Assembly: GCF_018446385.1 (NCBI RefSeq)
Contig: NC_056000.1
Span: 53,538,722-53,602,721, forward strand
Source of the DNA: Zingiber officinale
Lineage: Eukaryota > Streptophyta > Magnoliopsida > Zingiberales > Zingiberaceae
Reading direction: 5' to 3'
Length of the DNA stretch: 64,000 bases
Shown in pieces: positions 12,005-22,500 of the stretch. The notes beneath the pieces are model-generated. The model was not told the origin of the DNA, made no database searches, and was given only the letters and a program-made list of their open reading frames with translations. Numbering within the stretch: position 1 is the stretch's first letter; each line of letters begins with the position of its first letter. The position numbers and the translations under genes were made by a program.

Positions 12005-12508
12005 ATGGCACGGACGATTACCACATTAACTCGTCGCGAAGTGCGACGAAATCAGCTCAGGGAGGAGATTCAGGAGATAGAGTATAACTCTGCTTATGGA
12101 GTCAACGGACACATTGGACGGCTTGATGATCTGTTTTGGAAACTTGAGCGAGAAGAGTTTCCAGTCCTGGACAATTATAGGATTTGGGCTTTGATGCAAT
12201 CATTGCCAGAAAATCCTAGGATGATAGCAGATTATATTTGGGGGCGTCATCAAGGACGCGTCACATATTCTGTATTATGTGAGGAGCTGCTTCATCATAT
12301 GACTGAAGAGGATCCGGAAGAGTTCAAAGAGGACCCGGAAATGATCGAGAAGGAACCAGAAAAGGATCCAATTGTGGATCCAATTGGAAATCTTGAAGCT
12401 GTCTTGCCTGGGATTACCCCAAATAAGTCCAGGCTGAGAGGGATTATATTAGCCACTGCACTAGTGTTTGTCCTAGTGGGAGTGGTAGTTGCCTATCTAG
12501 TTTATTAG
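12005..12508 (+). CDS. Extra ORF upstream of gag: gag-like fragment with C-terminal membrane segment
   Basis: 167 aa if started at the ATG at 12005, which directly follows a splice-acceptor-like TTTTTCAG; an upstream in-frame ATG at 11954 would add a hydrophobic 17-residue extension. Residues about 20-105 have the pattern of the C-terminal half of a copia Gag domain, with GHIGRLDDLFWKLEREEFPV, then ALMQSLPENP, then TYSVLCEELLHHM. An acidic, proline-containing linker of EDPEEF/EDPEMIEKEPEKDP type follows (about 100-120). The last 22 residues are a strongly hydrophobic probable transmembrane helix with GIILATALVFVLVGVVVAYL. The reading frame is uninterrupted although pol is broken. Function unknown. 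It could be a duplicated gag fragment under recruitment or simply a chance-preserved relic. Confidence 0.55.
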   Translation: MARTITTLTRREVRRNQLREEIQEIEYNSAYGVNGHIGRLDDLFWKLEREEFPVLDNYRIWALMQSLPENPRMIADYIWGRHQGRVTYSVLCEELLHHMTEEDPEEFKEDPEMIEKEPEKDPIVDPIGNLEAVLPGITPNKSRLRGIILATALVFVLVGVVVAYLVY

Positions 12509-12951
12509 AGTTCTGTTATTTTTATTGTCGTTTTGTATGAACAATAGTTAGTCTATTTCATTCATGTCAGTTGGTTATATGTTAACAATTTGCAGCATAA
12601 TTTTATATTAATGATATGTTCATTTATTTATGTTGTTTGCTTGACATGATGCATGATTAGTTCATGATATATTAAATGATTAGTACATTTAATTAAAAAA
12701 AATACATGATATGTTAAATGATTAGTTCATTTAATTAATGAATTCATGATATTATAAATGATTAGTTCATTTGTAGGGATGTATGTAATAGAATTGATTA
12801 ATATTAATTTGATTGGTCATACGGATGATGAGTAAAAACACTGTTGTCACTTGATTTTGTAAACAAACTCAAAGTAATATTAAGTCAATCATAAATTGCA
12901 TACATATGATTTACACTGAATACTAAATAATGTGTTTATTTATGATAGATT

Positions 12952-13830
12952 ATGGCAACCAAAAACATAATAGCTGAACTCAACAAAGGTGAAAAACTTA
13001 ATGGGGATAACTACAAGATCTGGCACCTCAAGATACAATATGTACTTGAGGAACAAGAAGTTCTAGAGGCTGTAAATCAGGTTATGGATGTACCTGTAGA
13101 TGGTCCCACTGCACAACATAGACGAGATCTTGATGCCTATAAGGCATGGAAGAAAAAGGACTCCACTGCAAAGGGTATATTGATTAGTTCAATGGTAGAC
13201 GACCTAGTTTTTGAATATGAGTCATATCCATTGACTCATGAAATCCAGGTTGCCCTTAGAAAAATACGATGGAGTAAGTTCAAGCAAGCTTCGACGGTGA
13301 CAATTAAATTTGACAGCTACAAAAAGCGTCCGAATGTGTCAATGGTTCAACACCTCAGGGAGATGTCGAACATGATTCGAGAGCTTAAAACTGTTGGTCA
13401 TGAGTTGACTGATGAACAACAGGTTCAAGCAGTTATTCGTTCACTTCCAGATTCTTGGGAGACCATGAAGCAGACCTTAACTCACAGTGAGAGTATCAAG
13501 ACTTTCACTGACGTCTCACGCCATGTAGAATTGGAGGCGGAGAGAGTTGAATCCGCAAGGATTTCTGGACAAGCCTATGTGGCTGTAGGTTCTGCAGGAT
13601 CATATGGATCCAAGAAAAAGAAATGGTTCAAGAAAGGGAAGGGAAAGAAGAGGGAAGCTGCTGTTGTGGGACAAGGCCCAATCAAGAAGATAGTCAAGAA
13701 GACTAGAAAGAAACCTAAAAACAAGTTGACTTGTTTTAATTGTGGCAAAAAGGGCCATTTTGCTCGGGAGTGCAATGAACCGAAAAAGGTAAATCCAAGT
13801 GTCTTCTTTTCAAGAGCATTTTGTTGCTAG
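12952..13830 (+). CDS. gag: Gag of the young copia element
   Basis: 292-aa ORF starting MATKNIIAELNKGEKLNGDN, the hallmark start of a very common TNT1-like plant copia Gag. The middle carries the UBN2-type Gag fold (AYKAWKKKDSTAKGILISSM, SMVQHLREMSNMIRELKTVG, QAVIRSLPDSW). A basic stretch follows and then one CCHC zinc knuckle, CFNCGKKGHFAREC (about residues 262-275). It would assemble the virus-like particle and bind the RNA. In most relatives gag runs straight into pol. Here it ends at 13830 and the protease lies in the +1 frame with a 32-nt overlap, most simply a one-base indel near 13800. Confidence 0.9.
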   Translation: MATKNIIAELNKGEKLNGDNYKIWHLKIQYVLEEQEVLEAVNQVMDVPVDGPTAQHRRDLDAYKAWKKKDSTAKGILISSMVDDLVFEYESYPLTHEIQVALRKIRWSKFKQASTVTIKFDSYKKRPNVSMVQHLREMSNMIRELKTVGHELTDEQQVQAVIRSLPDSWETMKQTLTHSESIKTFTDVSRHVELEAERVESARISGQAYVAVGSAGSYGSKKKKWFKKGKGKKREAAVVGQGPIKKIVKKTRKKPKNKLTCFNCGKKGHFARECNEPKKVNPSVFFSRAFCC

Positions 13831-16255
13831 TTCAGTGTTGTTAGCTGATTCTTATCCTTTGTGGATTATAGATTCGGGAGCAACCAACCATGTAACTCGG
13901 GAACGAGTTACATTTGTTGAGTACCGTCGGGTACCAGCTGGCAACAAGTGGATCTATGTGGGAAATAATGCAAGAGTTGAAGTCAAAGGAGTCAGCACTT
14001 GCAAACTCAACCTACGTGGTGGTAGAGTTTTATTTCTACATGATGTCCTGTATGCTCCTGAAATTCGACGGAATCTTGTTTTCGTTACGTGTCTTCTTGA
14101 TTTAGGGTATTGTATTAATTTTTACAGTCGGTCTGTTGAACTTAAGATTGACTCAGTGTCAATCGGATATGATTTTTTAACAAATGGTTTTATGGTTCTT
14201 GATGTAGAACCAGATGTCAATTATGCTATTGATGGTTGTTTTTCAAACATTGCTTTAACTAGTGATGCAGATATAACTAATGAGGTTTGGCATGCTAGAT
14301 TAGGACACATAGGACAAGAACGTATGAATCGATTAGCTAAAGAGGGTCTATTGGGCACTCGAGCTAAGATTCAATTGTCTATATGTGAGCATTGTCTTGC
14401 TGGAAAAGCAACTAGGAAACCATTTGGTAAGGCTATTAGATCTGAATCAACATTGCAGTTAATTCATTCGGACATTTGTGGTCCAATAAATGTGAAGGCT
14501 AGACATGGAGCTTCCTATTTCATTACATTTATTGATGATTTCTCTAGGTTCGGTCATGTGTATTTGATTTCTCACAAATCCGAAGCATTAGATTGCTTCA
14601 TTCGTTATATGAACGAAGTTGAGAATCAAACGGAACGTAAAGTTAAGACTTTACGCACTGACCGTGGTGGGGAGTATTTGTCTGATATGTTCAAGACAAT
14701 ATGTAATGATAGAGGGATTATTAGACAGCTGACAATCCCTGGAACTCCACAGCAAAATGGGGTAACTGAAAGAAGAAATAGGACTCTTCTTGAAATGGTT
14801 AGGTCTATGATGGCGCAAGCTAATTTGCCAATTTCCTATTGGGGAGATGCATTATTAATTGCAGCCTATATACTTAACAAAGTGCCTTCAAAGTCAGTTC
14901 CAAGACCCTGGGGGTCAGCTGCTTATGTTCATGATAGTTCTCACAAGTATGGAAAACTGGGGCCTAGAGGTAAGAAATGTATCTTTATAAGATATCATAA
15001 GACCTCCAAAGGTTATGTTTTCATAGGTGAGCAACTAGATGGAACCATCTCCGAAATAGACTCGAGAGATGCGACTTTTCTCGAAACAGAGTTCCCAATC
15101 AGAGGTGATGTTGATAAAAATGTTCCTCTATTTGAGGAGGATGAAATATTATCAACAAGAGAGGTGTCAAAAGGGATACCTGAGTCTAGTCAACCGAGTG
15201 GGAGTGATATGCCGAGTCATGAGTTGACTTCTCAACAGCCCAACTTACGGAGATTTGTTCGTAAGATCAAACCTAAGAAGAGGTTTGATATTGAGAATGA
15301 GGCATTGGTTACACTTCCAATTGACGACGACGAGCCTCAATCCATTGAGGATGCATTGGGATGTAGAGTTAGAGAAAAATGGAAAGCTGCAATGGTTGAA
15401 GAGATGGAGTCCATGATTCAAAATCATGTTTGGGACTTAGTCGATCTTCCTCCGGGCCGAAGGGCTATTGGGAATAAATGGATTCTCAAAATAAAGAGGA
15501 AAGCAGATGGATCGATTAACAGATACAAAGCTTGTTTAGTTGCAAAAGGATATACCCAAATGGAGGGTATTCACTTTGAAGAGACATTTTCTCCCGTAGT
15601 GAAATTTGTATCAATAAGAGTTATTTTGGCCTTTGTGGCACATTATGACTTAGAATTACATCAAATGGATGTAAAAACTGCTTTCCTTAACGGTGATCTT
15701 GACGAAGAAATCTATATGGTTCAACCAGAATGTTTCATTGTTGAAGGCCAAGAGCAAAAAGTATGTAGACTGAGAAAGTCTATATATGAGCTAAAGCAAG
15801 CGTCAAGACAATGGAACATAAGATTTAACGAAGTCGTTTTATCTTATGATTTCGAGATGATCAATGAGGATCATTGTGTTTTCCTGAAAAGGGAAAAAGG
15901 AAAATATGTCATTTTATCATTATATGTTGATGATATGCTGATAGCTGGAAATGACATAGGATATGTGAATGAAGTCAAGAAGTGGCTGTCATCACAATTT
16001 GATACAACAGATATGGGAGAAGCTGAATACATCTTAAGGGTGAAGATCATGAGAGATCGTCCTAAAAGACTTTTGGGTCTGTCACAAGAGTCTTATATAA
16101 ATAAGATGTTACATCATTTCAGCATGTCTAATTGCAACATAGAACATACACCTATTGTGAAAGGTACTGTGTTGAGCAAGAGTATGTGTCCTAAAACTCC
16201 GGAGGAAATAGTTGAGATGAATAAAAACCATATGCCAGTGCTATTGGTAGTTTGA
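13799..16255 (+). pseudogene. pol: Pol of the young copia element: protease, integrase, reverse transcriptase
   Basis: An 818-codon open frame with no ATG at its start (first codon GTG); in Gag's frame the upstream part would come from gag. Order of domains: aspartic protease (DSGATNHVTR), integrase zinc finger (HARLGHIGQERMNRL ... CEHCLAGK), integrase core (FIDDFSRFGHVYLISHK, RTDRGGEYLS, NGVTERRNRT), then reverse transcriptase (MDVKTAFLNGDLDEE, YVDDMLIAGND). Catalytic RT aspartates are intact. Between NKVPSKSV and RPWGSAAY about 20 residues that relatives carry are missing without a frame change. The frame ends at 16255, in the connection to RNase H, through a frameshift. As it stands the element cannot make a complete polyprotein. 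Confidence 0.9.
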
Positions 16256-16889
16256 TGTACACTATGTTGTGTACACGTCCGATATCAGCTATGTTGTTGG
16301 CTTAGTCAGTCGCTTTCAGTCAAACCCAGGACCGAGACACTGGAAGGCGTAAAGGATATTCAGATATCTGAAGGCGACAATGATTATTGTCTCTGTTTTC
16401 AAGGATTAGATATGAGTCCGAAAGGTTATTCAGATGCAGATTGGGTGGAGACCTGGATGATAGAAAATCCACATCAGGCTATGCATTCTTGCTGAATGGT
16501 GGCGCCATCTCATGGAACAACAAGAAACAAGCTTGTGTAGCTTTGTCGACTATGGAAGTTGAATATGTGGCATGTTCAGTGACTATGCAAGAAGCAATCT
16601 GGTTGAGGAGGTTTTCAAGCATCCGAAAATTGCTGAGGATAGTGGGAGTCCAGTAACTGTCTACTATGATAGTCAAGCTGCAATAGCTTTTTCCAAGGAT
16701 CCCAAATATCATAGCAAAGGCAAGCATATAGAAATTAAATATAATTTTGTAAGGGATATTGTGGCTAAAAGAAAAGTCATTCTTGAGTATGTCCCTACAC
16801 GTGTTATGCTTGCAGATCCTTTTACTAAGCCAATGACTAAAGAGTCATTTAAAGAACATGTAAAGTCTTTGGGACTTCGTAGAATGTAA
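16256..16889 (+). pseudogene. RNase H end of copia pol, frameshifted
   Basis: RNase H homology continues in three different frames. One piece lies around 16256-16380 (matching the TRPDI...RFQSNPG region), one at about 16387-16610 (GYSDADWGGDLDDRKSTSGY-like, with KKQACVALSTMEVEYVACS) and one at about 16600-16889 (SPVTVYYDSQAAIAFSKDP to the natural end KSLGLRRM). At least three single-base lesions separate them. The stop at 16887-16889 is the normal family end. Confidence 0.9.
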
Positions 16890-18156
16890 CAATATTGAAA
16901 TAACAATCAGACTTTGTGTTATGATTGTGTAATTTGTCATAATTTATTCAGTGTATATGTTGTATTTGTTACATTCATGTAAGATCTCGGTGAGCATGTT
17001 GGCAGGTGGAGATTGGTCCACTCACATGGACAATCATCTATGTTTGTTAAGTACAAATAGGGGTAAGACCGTTACTTATGAAACAGCTTACGTAGCTGAA
17101 ATTATGAAATTAGAGACAGATTCATAAGTTGAAGTCGCCTTGATAATTGTGTCAAGATGAGATCATTTATGTGTAAATAATGATCGAAGTAAATGAACCC
17201 ACCATTTACTAAACCTGTTGAAAGCCAGATTAGAATTTATATGTTGAATTCAGGATTAGACGTTGGGTATGTCTAGATCGAAATCTGTACGATGTTAAAT
17301 TTGAAGACAACATGCACTCTTTTTAGTAAAGAGAATAACATCGTAGCATGTGATTCATACCACATGTGCTAGTGCGACAATAAAGGTAGTAGGAGAATGA
17401 ATCCCTATTTCTCTACTATGTGAGACCTTTGAGATTATATGTTAATCTCAATTTTTGCCTTAGTGACTATTTAGCTGTCTACTTGAAGTTTTAATCAGTG
17501 TCTGCTACTTTAGCGTGTATCCTATGACTATGGATGATTCAGTCTATGGAGCATAACTAGGAAAGCGACTGATTAAAATGAATTGATTCTAGCTAAAAAG
17601 GAAGATTAAATATATTTACATCTTTTGTTGTTATTCACTGGTCGACCCATTTCTGTTATGTACGGAAATGAATGTGAATATTGGATATGGAACATGCTCA
17701 TGACATAATGGTCATTATAAGGGATTAGAGATGTTCATATCGATGTAAATGAAAATTATTTAATCTAGGTAAATAGCAAGACATGAATATCTTCAAGATA
17801 ATGGCTATGTGTCACTTGAAGATTGGATGGATCCTGGATAAAGGCTATGTGCCACCAGGAAAGTGGCTAAGTGTCATAAAGAGTGTGTCTCTAATTTATT
17901 TGAGTAGCTAAGTAAAGTGTAACAACTTTATTAGCATTAATTACTCAAAGAGCGGCTAAGTCAAGGTGTAACAATTTTCTTAGCAACTATCGCTCAGTGT
18001 ACTTGTTGTCGCACGAACCATTTTCTCTAAGTATGGATTGGATGTTCTCATATGATCTATGTGACCAAACTCTCTAATAGTCTATGTGACTTATTAAGTC
18101 TTTGTGACTTACCTGAATGAACTAGTCTTAGTGACTTACCTTGGACGAGTGGGAGA
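16890..18156 (+). other. 3' untranslated tail of the young copia element
   Basis: 1.27 kb between the end of pol and the 3' LTR. No gene is recognisable. Short local direct repeats occur (GACTTACC and GGCTAAGT motifs at 17820-18140). The purine tract GAGTGGGAGA at 18147-18156 abuts the 3' LTR and should prime plus-strand DNA synthesis. Confidence 0.6.
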
Positions 18157-18490
18157 TGTTGGAAATGGGAATAGTGGGGAACGTGGCCCATGTTCCCCAC
18201 TACACATAATGGAAAGGTCCATTATACCCCTAGTGGATTTCCCCATATAAAGGGGGTACGTCCAAGGCTCTCGGGTGTGTGAAATCGCGAGCGTGCGACG
18301 AGAGTAAGAAGAGTACATCCAAGGCGACGGGATTTGGTTTGTGGAATTGCGGAGGGCTTTCCGACATTGTGATCGCTCTTCCGACAGCGAGTCTTCGCCA
18401 CTGCCGATTGCGGATCTGCGAGAGATCGCTGTAAGTATTTACCGCATTTAATTAATTCGTCTATCATGCATTTAGAAAATATAATCAACA
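18157..18490 (+). repeat. 3' LTR of the young copia element
   Basis: 334 bp and 330 of 334 positions identical by eye to the 5' LTR. It is followed directly by the target duplication ttgtc at 18491-18495 and then the rest of the Athila LTR. Confidence 0.95.
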
Positions 18491-19568
18491 TTGTCACTCT
18501 ACACCAAGGACGGAGCTAGACATTTTATCAAGGGGTACAAAATCAAATATAAAAATAAACTAAATTAACCAACCCACTCTTTCATAATCTGATCCAACCG
18601 CCGTCACACGGAAGACCTAGATTTGGAACCACCAGCTCCGGTGAACAAAAACACAGATGACTGAACCTCTGATATACTGGTCCAACAGTGCGAACCACGC
18701 GAAGTTGAATAGTAGAGTTGATGAAATGAGGTTGCTGGGAACATGCCAGCCTTTGCAACAACATCCGTAGGGATTCCGTAGCAACCTCAATGTGGAACTC
18801 AGAAGAGAGCTCACCAGAGAAGAAGATGGGAAGCCAACTTCCTCCTCTGTTGGAAACTCCTGCGTATGCAACCACGTCGGCAGGGAGTTTCTGCTAAGAT
18901 AGGGACAGATCTGAGTTTAATCCGCTATCACCTTATGGAGTAGATCGGGGGAGAAGAAATGAACGAAAACTCACCGTGCTGGAGCATAATCACTCTGCCG
19001 GCAGAGTACACTAAGATGAGATCGTCGCCTTCAGAGGATTCGTGGAGTCACCATCGTCTGTTGTTATGTGGAGAAGATCGCGGGGAAGAAGAGTTGGGGG
19101 CATTCGGGAGTTGACAAAGAGAACCGAATCCACTTTTCTCTGAACTAGAAAACCCTTTCATTCTCCACTGAACTGGACCGATCCACTTAATCGACTGGAA
19201 TTGAATCAAACCGGACCAGTTCAGTGCAATAGGGATTGCTTTTGCAATTAGGCTTTGGATGCGGCTTAAAAGTTGGGCTTCTTCTTCCCTTAATCTCTTC
19301 TAAACATTTGATAATTGAATCAAATCATGATTGGATCAAATCGGTATTCCGCTCAATTGTTGTCTCCCTCAATTCCTGTAAAATAAAATGCAATCAAATA
19401 ATAGTAATAATATCCATCAAATAAATAGGAATTGAAATGAAGACTATAAAATATTTAAACTCGTGAAATACACTGAAAATCTAGTTTTGGATACAAGAGA
19501 AGATAAAAATATTAAAAAATAATACTAAAATAATCTGTCCAAATGTTGGTTATCAATATCTATACGCC

Positions 19569-22500
19569 ATCAATGCATTTTGATGTGTCTAAACTTGAGA
19601 TTAGCATTACTAAGAATGAATCCTATTCAAGTAATGAGTGTGAGGAAATTGATGTAAATGATCCATAACTTAAATTTTATAGGGTAGATTTTTATACTTA
19701 TTTACTTCATCTAATAAATGTTCTTCTCAAGTTTCGTTATATTTTATTTACCATTTCATTATATTTTTCTAGTTGTTTATTTTCAGCGATGATCATGTCA
19801 TATTGTAAATGACTAGGTCATTAATTATATAGCATTCAAAAGATGAGAAAAAAGGGGAAAAAATACAACAAAGTAGTTGTAGATGAAATTCAAATGATAT
19901 TATATTCTCTATTTTAAATCTTGATTTATTTGTATAAGGTACATTTATACATTTCAATCTCTTTATACTATTTTGCAGGGAAATATAGCTTGTAACCGTC
20001 CACATAATTCATCATAAGATTTGTATAGTTAAGAGGAAATTGATGGCAACAAAGTTGAATTTGGTTAGTGATTAACAAAAACCTAAAGAGCTAGAGTGTA
20101 ATGAGTTCAGATAACCGATTGGAAATAATTCAATAAAGTACGCTTCTTTCTTGGTTGCATGATAAAGGAATTTATGTTATGTACATTAGATGGGTGGAAT
20201 GACATAGATGAAAAAGTGAAGGATAGAATATGGAATTATCTTTAGGTAATGTCTTCAATCACTAAATTTTTCTTGTCTGATTCTGTAACGAAATGTAAAT
20301 ATATTTTCATGCTTCTTAATGTACAGATGAATTATAATATTGAGGAGTGGGAAAATAAATCAATCATTCAAAAGTTGGCTAAGTTGTGACGTATAGAAAG
20401 CCCAAACTATAAATACTTATACAAGAAGCTAATACTAGTCCATCTAATGAAACTTGAATTTATGGATCAAAATAAGTAGGGATTATTTGTAAAGAGGACA
20501 ACATCGCCTACCTTTCAAGTAACCATTAATTAATAAATCTTGCTTTTAATGGTTAAAGTTTCTTTTGTTATTTTATGTTGTGTTTTATGTACTTTTTCAT
20601 ATACATTAAATTAGTGGGGAAATGACAAAATGATTCATTATCAACTGCAACGGATCAAGTATTCCATGCAACTTGTAAATAAACATTGTGAGGCTATTGT
20701 TGACATCACTCAATCCACAAGTGCATAGGAGAGATATAAAGTTGGAACATTTGGTGATTTTAAAGGCAATAATTCTGGTGAATTGCGGTAGGGATATTTC
20801 TCAAGTGCTACTTAATGTTTTTAAGCTCATTCACTTTAGTGTGTAAACTTGTATAAACTTCTAGATATATAGGGATATTGCTTTCTTTTCTATTGAATTG
20901 CGGTTCACTTTCTTTCTACTACTTGATGTTTTTTGCATCCTTTTTGTTTTATCTGTTATATCTTAATTACTACTATTTCTTTCCATTCGGCCTTGTCTAA
21001 GTAATTGTTATTAGTTGATCAAGATAATTAATTATATGTGAATATGCATGTTAGACATATTTTGATTCTCGAAAAAAAAACGTGAAAAATTTAGAACAAT
21101 GAGGGAAAATCAAGATCATATTCACACAATTAGTCGTAGAGGTTACGTCTGTTTGACTTGCATGATGGTAAAAATTAATATTTATCAAACTTTATGAAAA
21201 GTTTTACATGTACACTTAATTAGTATCATTATTATTTGTTTTAATAATTTTTATATGTCTTATACTTAAGGAAAAAACAAGTCCTAAAGATACATTAATT
21301 ATACGAACAAAAGTTTGGATTGAAGGTCATAAGAAAAAAAAATGAAGAACCTTGTAGTCAAGTTGTTGGAGAGAAAATGGTAATAAAACTATCTCTTTGT
21401 TATTTGTAGAATTCACAAGCAAGGAATAGACAACCTAAATTTCTTATTTTATCAAAACTTGTCTCCTGTTATTTGAAGAAAGAAATAGAAGAGTGTCTAT
21501 CTGAATCTCACAAAACAACTAACATTCTTAATGATGCAATTAGTCTTGTATTTGACAAGGAAGCTCAAGGTAGAATGCGTGGAATGAGCTTTGGAATTAC
21601 ACTATTGAAAGTTGGAGCTTTTGTGCAACAAAATGGGACTATTAAATGACTTGAAAGTATGATGAATAATCTTCAACAGGAAATACAAGAAATGAGGTAC
21701 CTATTTTTTCAACATATGAGGCAACAAAATGAGTAAGAACAAGTTGGTAAATAATAATATAAGATAAAATATGGAAGAGTTGCCGTCATTTGTTATTTGG
21801 CATCATTTGTCTTAATTACTTAGAGTTTTGTGTTCTTGTTTGGTAAAGAAGCTTTGAGTCAGAGTTGGCTATCAGTATAACGTCAAATAAATTCCCTCTT
21901 TCATATTTGTTGACCTTCGTTTTTTTATCTAACCATGTTTTAAAAATCTGAATCTGTTAGTTCCATGCAAGCTGATACGTTTTATCTCCATTTCCCCCTT
22001 ATTTTGTTTTCTGCTTTTTTAGTCTGTCATTTGAACTTGTGATGAGAATGGAACCCACACGTTTACTTCATTTGGTGGTGTAATTTGATGTTAATAGCAC
22101 GTTATCAGCATGTTAATCTGTTAGTTCTTTTGAAGTATGATACTGCTAATGAGTGTGTCATTGTCACATGGGATTGCAGTGCACAATTTTTTTCTCCACG
22201 CAGCTGCATATCCTCTATTGTTTGTGCCTAAAATCCACTTGATATACAAAATTTATTAATACAAACATTTTGTCAATGCATATGATGGTCTATCCCTGAC
22301 TGAAATCTTATGCCAGAAATCCAATTGATATACAAGGTTATTAATACATATATTTTGACAATGATATATCATGATCTATCCCTCAATGAGGTATTATTTT
22401 TATGTTTTCTTTTATGTTGTCAGTTGCAGAATAGTCTCACTGAATATCTTCTGTAAGATGCTTGTTCTTTTACATACATCATGGTTTAGTGTAGATCCTG

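Larger units (their letters stand above)
10438..18490 (+). mobile_element. Young, nearly complete Ty1-copia element (TNT1/Tork-like), 8053 bp
   Basis: Two 334-bp LTRs (10438-10771 and 18157-18490) start TGTTGGAAATGG and end ATAATCAACA. They differ at four positions, all transitions. Perfect target duplications ttgtc occupy 10433-10437 and 18491-18495, and the uninterrupted Athila LTR at about 1925 shows the empty site. A TGGTATCAGAGC primer-binding site follows the 5' LTR and a GAGTGGGAGA purine tract precedes the 3' LTR. In order it holds a leader, an extra ORF (12005-12508), gag, pol in the next frame, a broken RNase H, and a 1.27-kb 3' tail. The close LTR identity marks it as one of the most recent insertions here, yet its pol is defective. 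Confidence 0.95.
1682..19563 (-). mobile_element. Athila-like Ty3/gypsy element inserted in a CACTA element; hosts three further insertions
   Basis: The two LTRs are 1682 to about 4019 (3' LTR) and 10232-10437 plus 18496-19563 (5' LTR, split by a copia insertion). Both start TGATA and share the block with CACCAATGTCACGTGC and the end block CCAAATGTTGGTTAT. The putative primer-binding site lies immediately left of 10232 on the minus strand and ends in a form of TTGCCGGG, typical of Athila. Only gag is recognisable inside (about 8700-9770, decayed). After subtracting nested insertions the internal part is only about 3.85 kb, too short for a normal Athila gag-pol. The LTRs differ greatly, including a deletion of roughly 300-400 bp in the right one, so this is an old insertion. 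Flanking 5-mers atgcc and acgcc suggest an imperfect target duplication. Confidence 0.75.
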
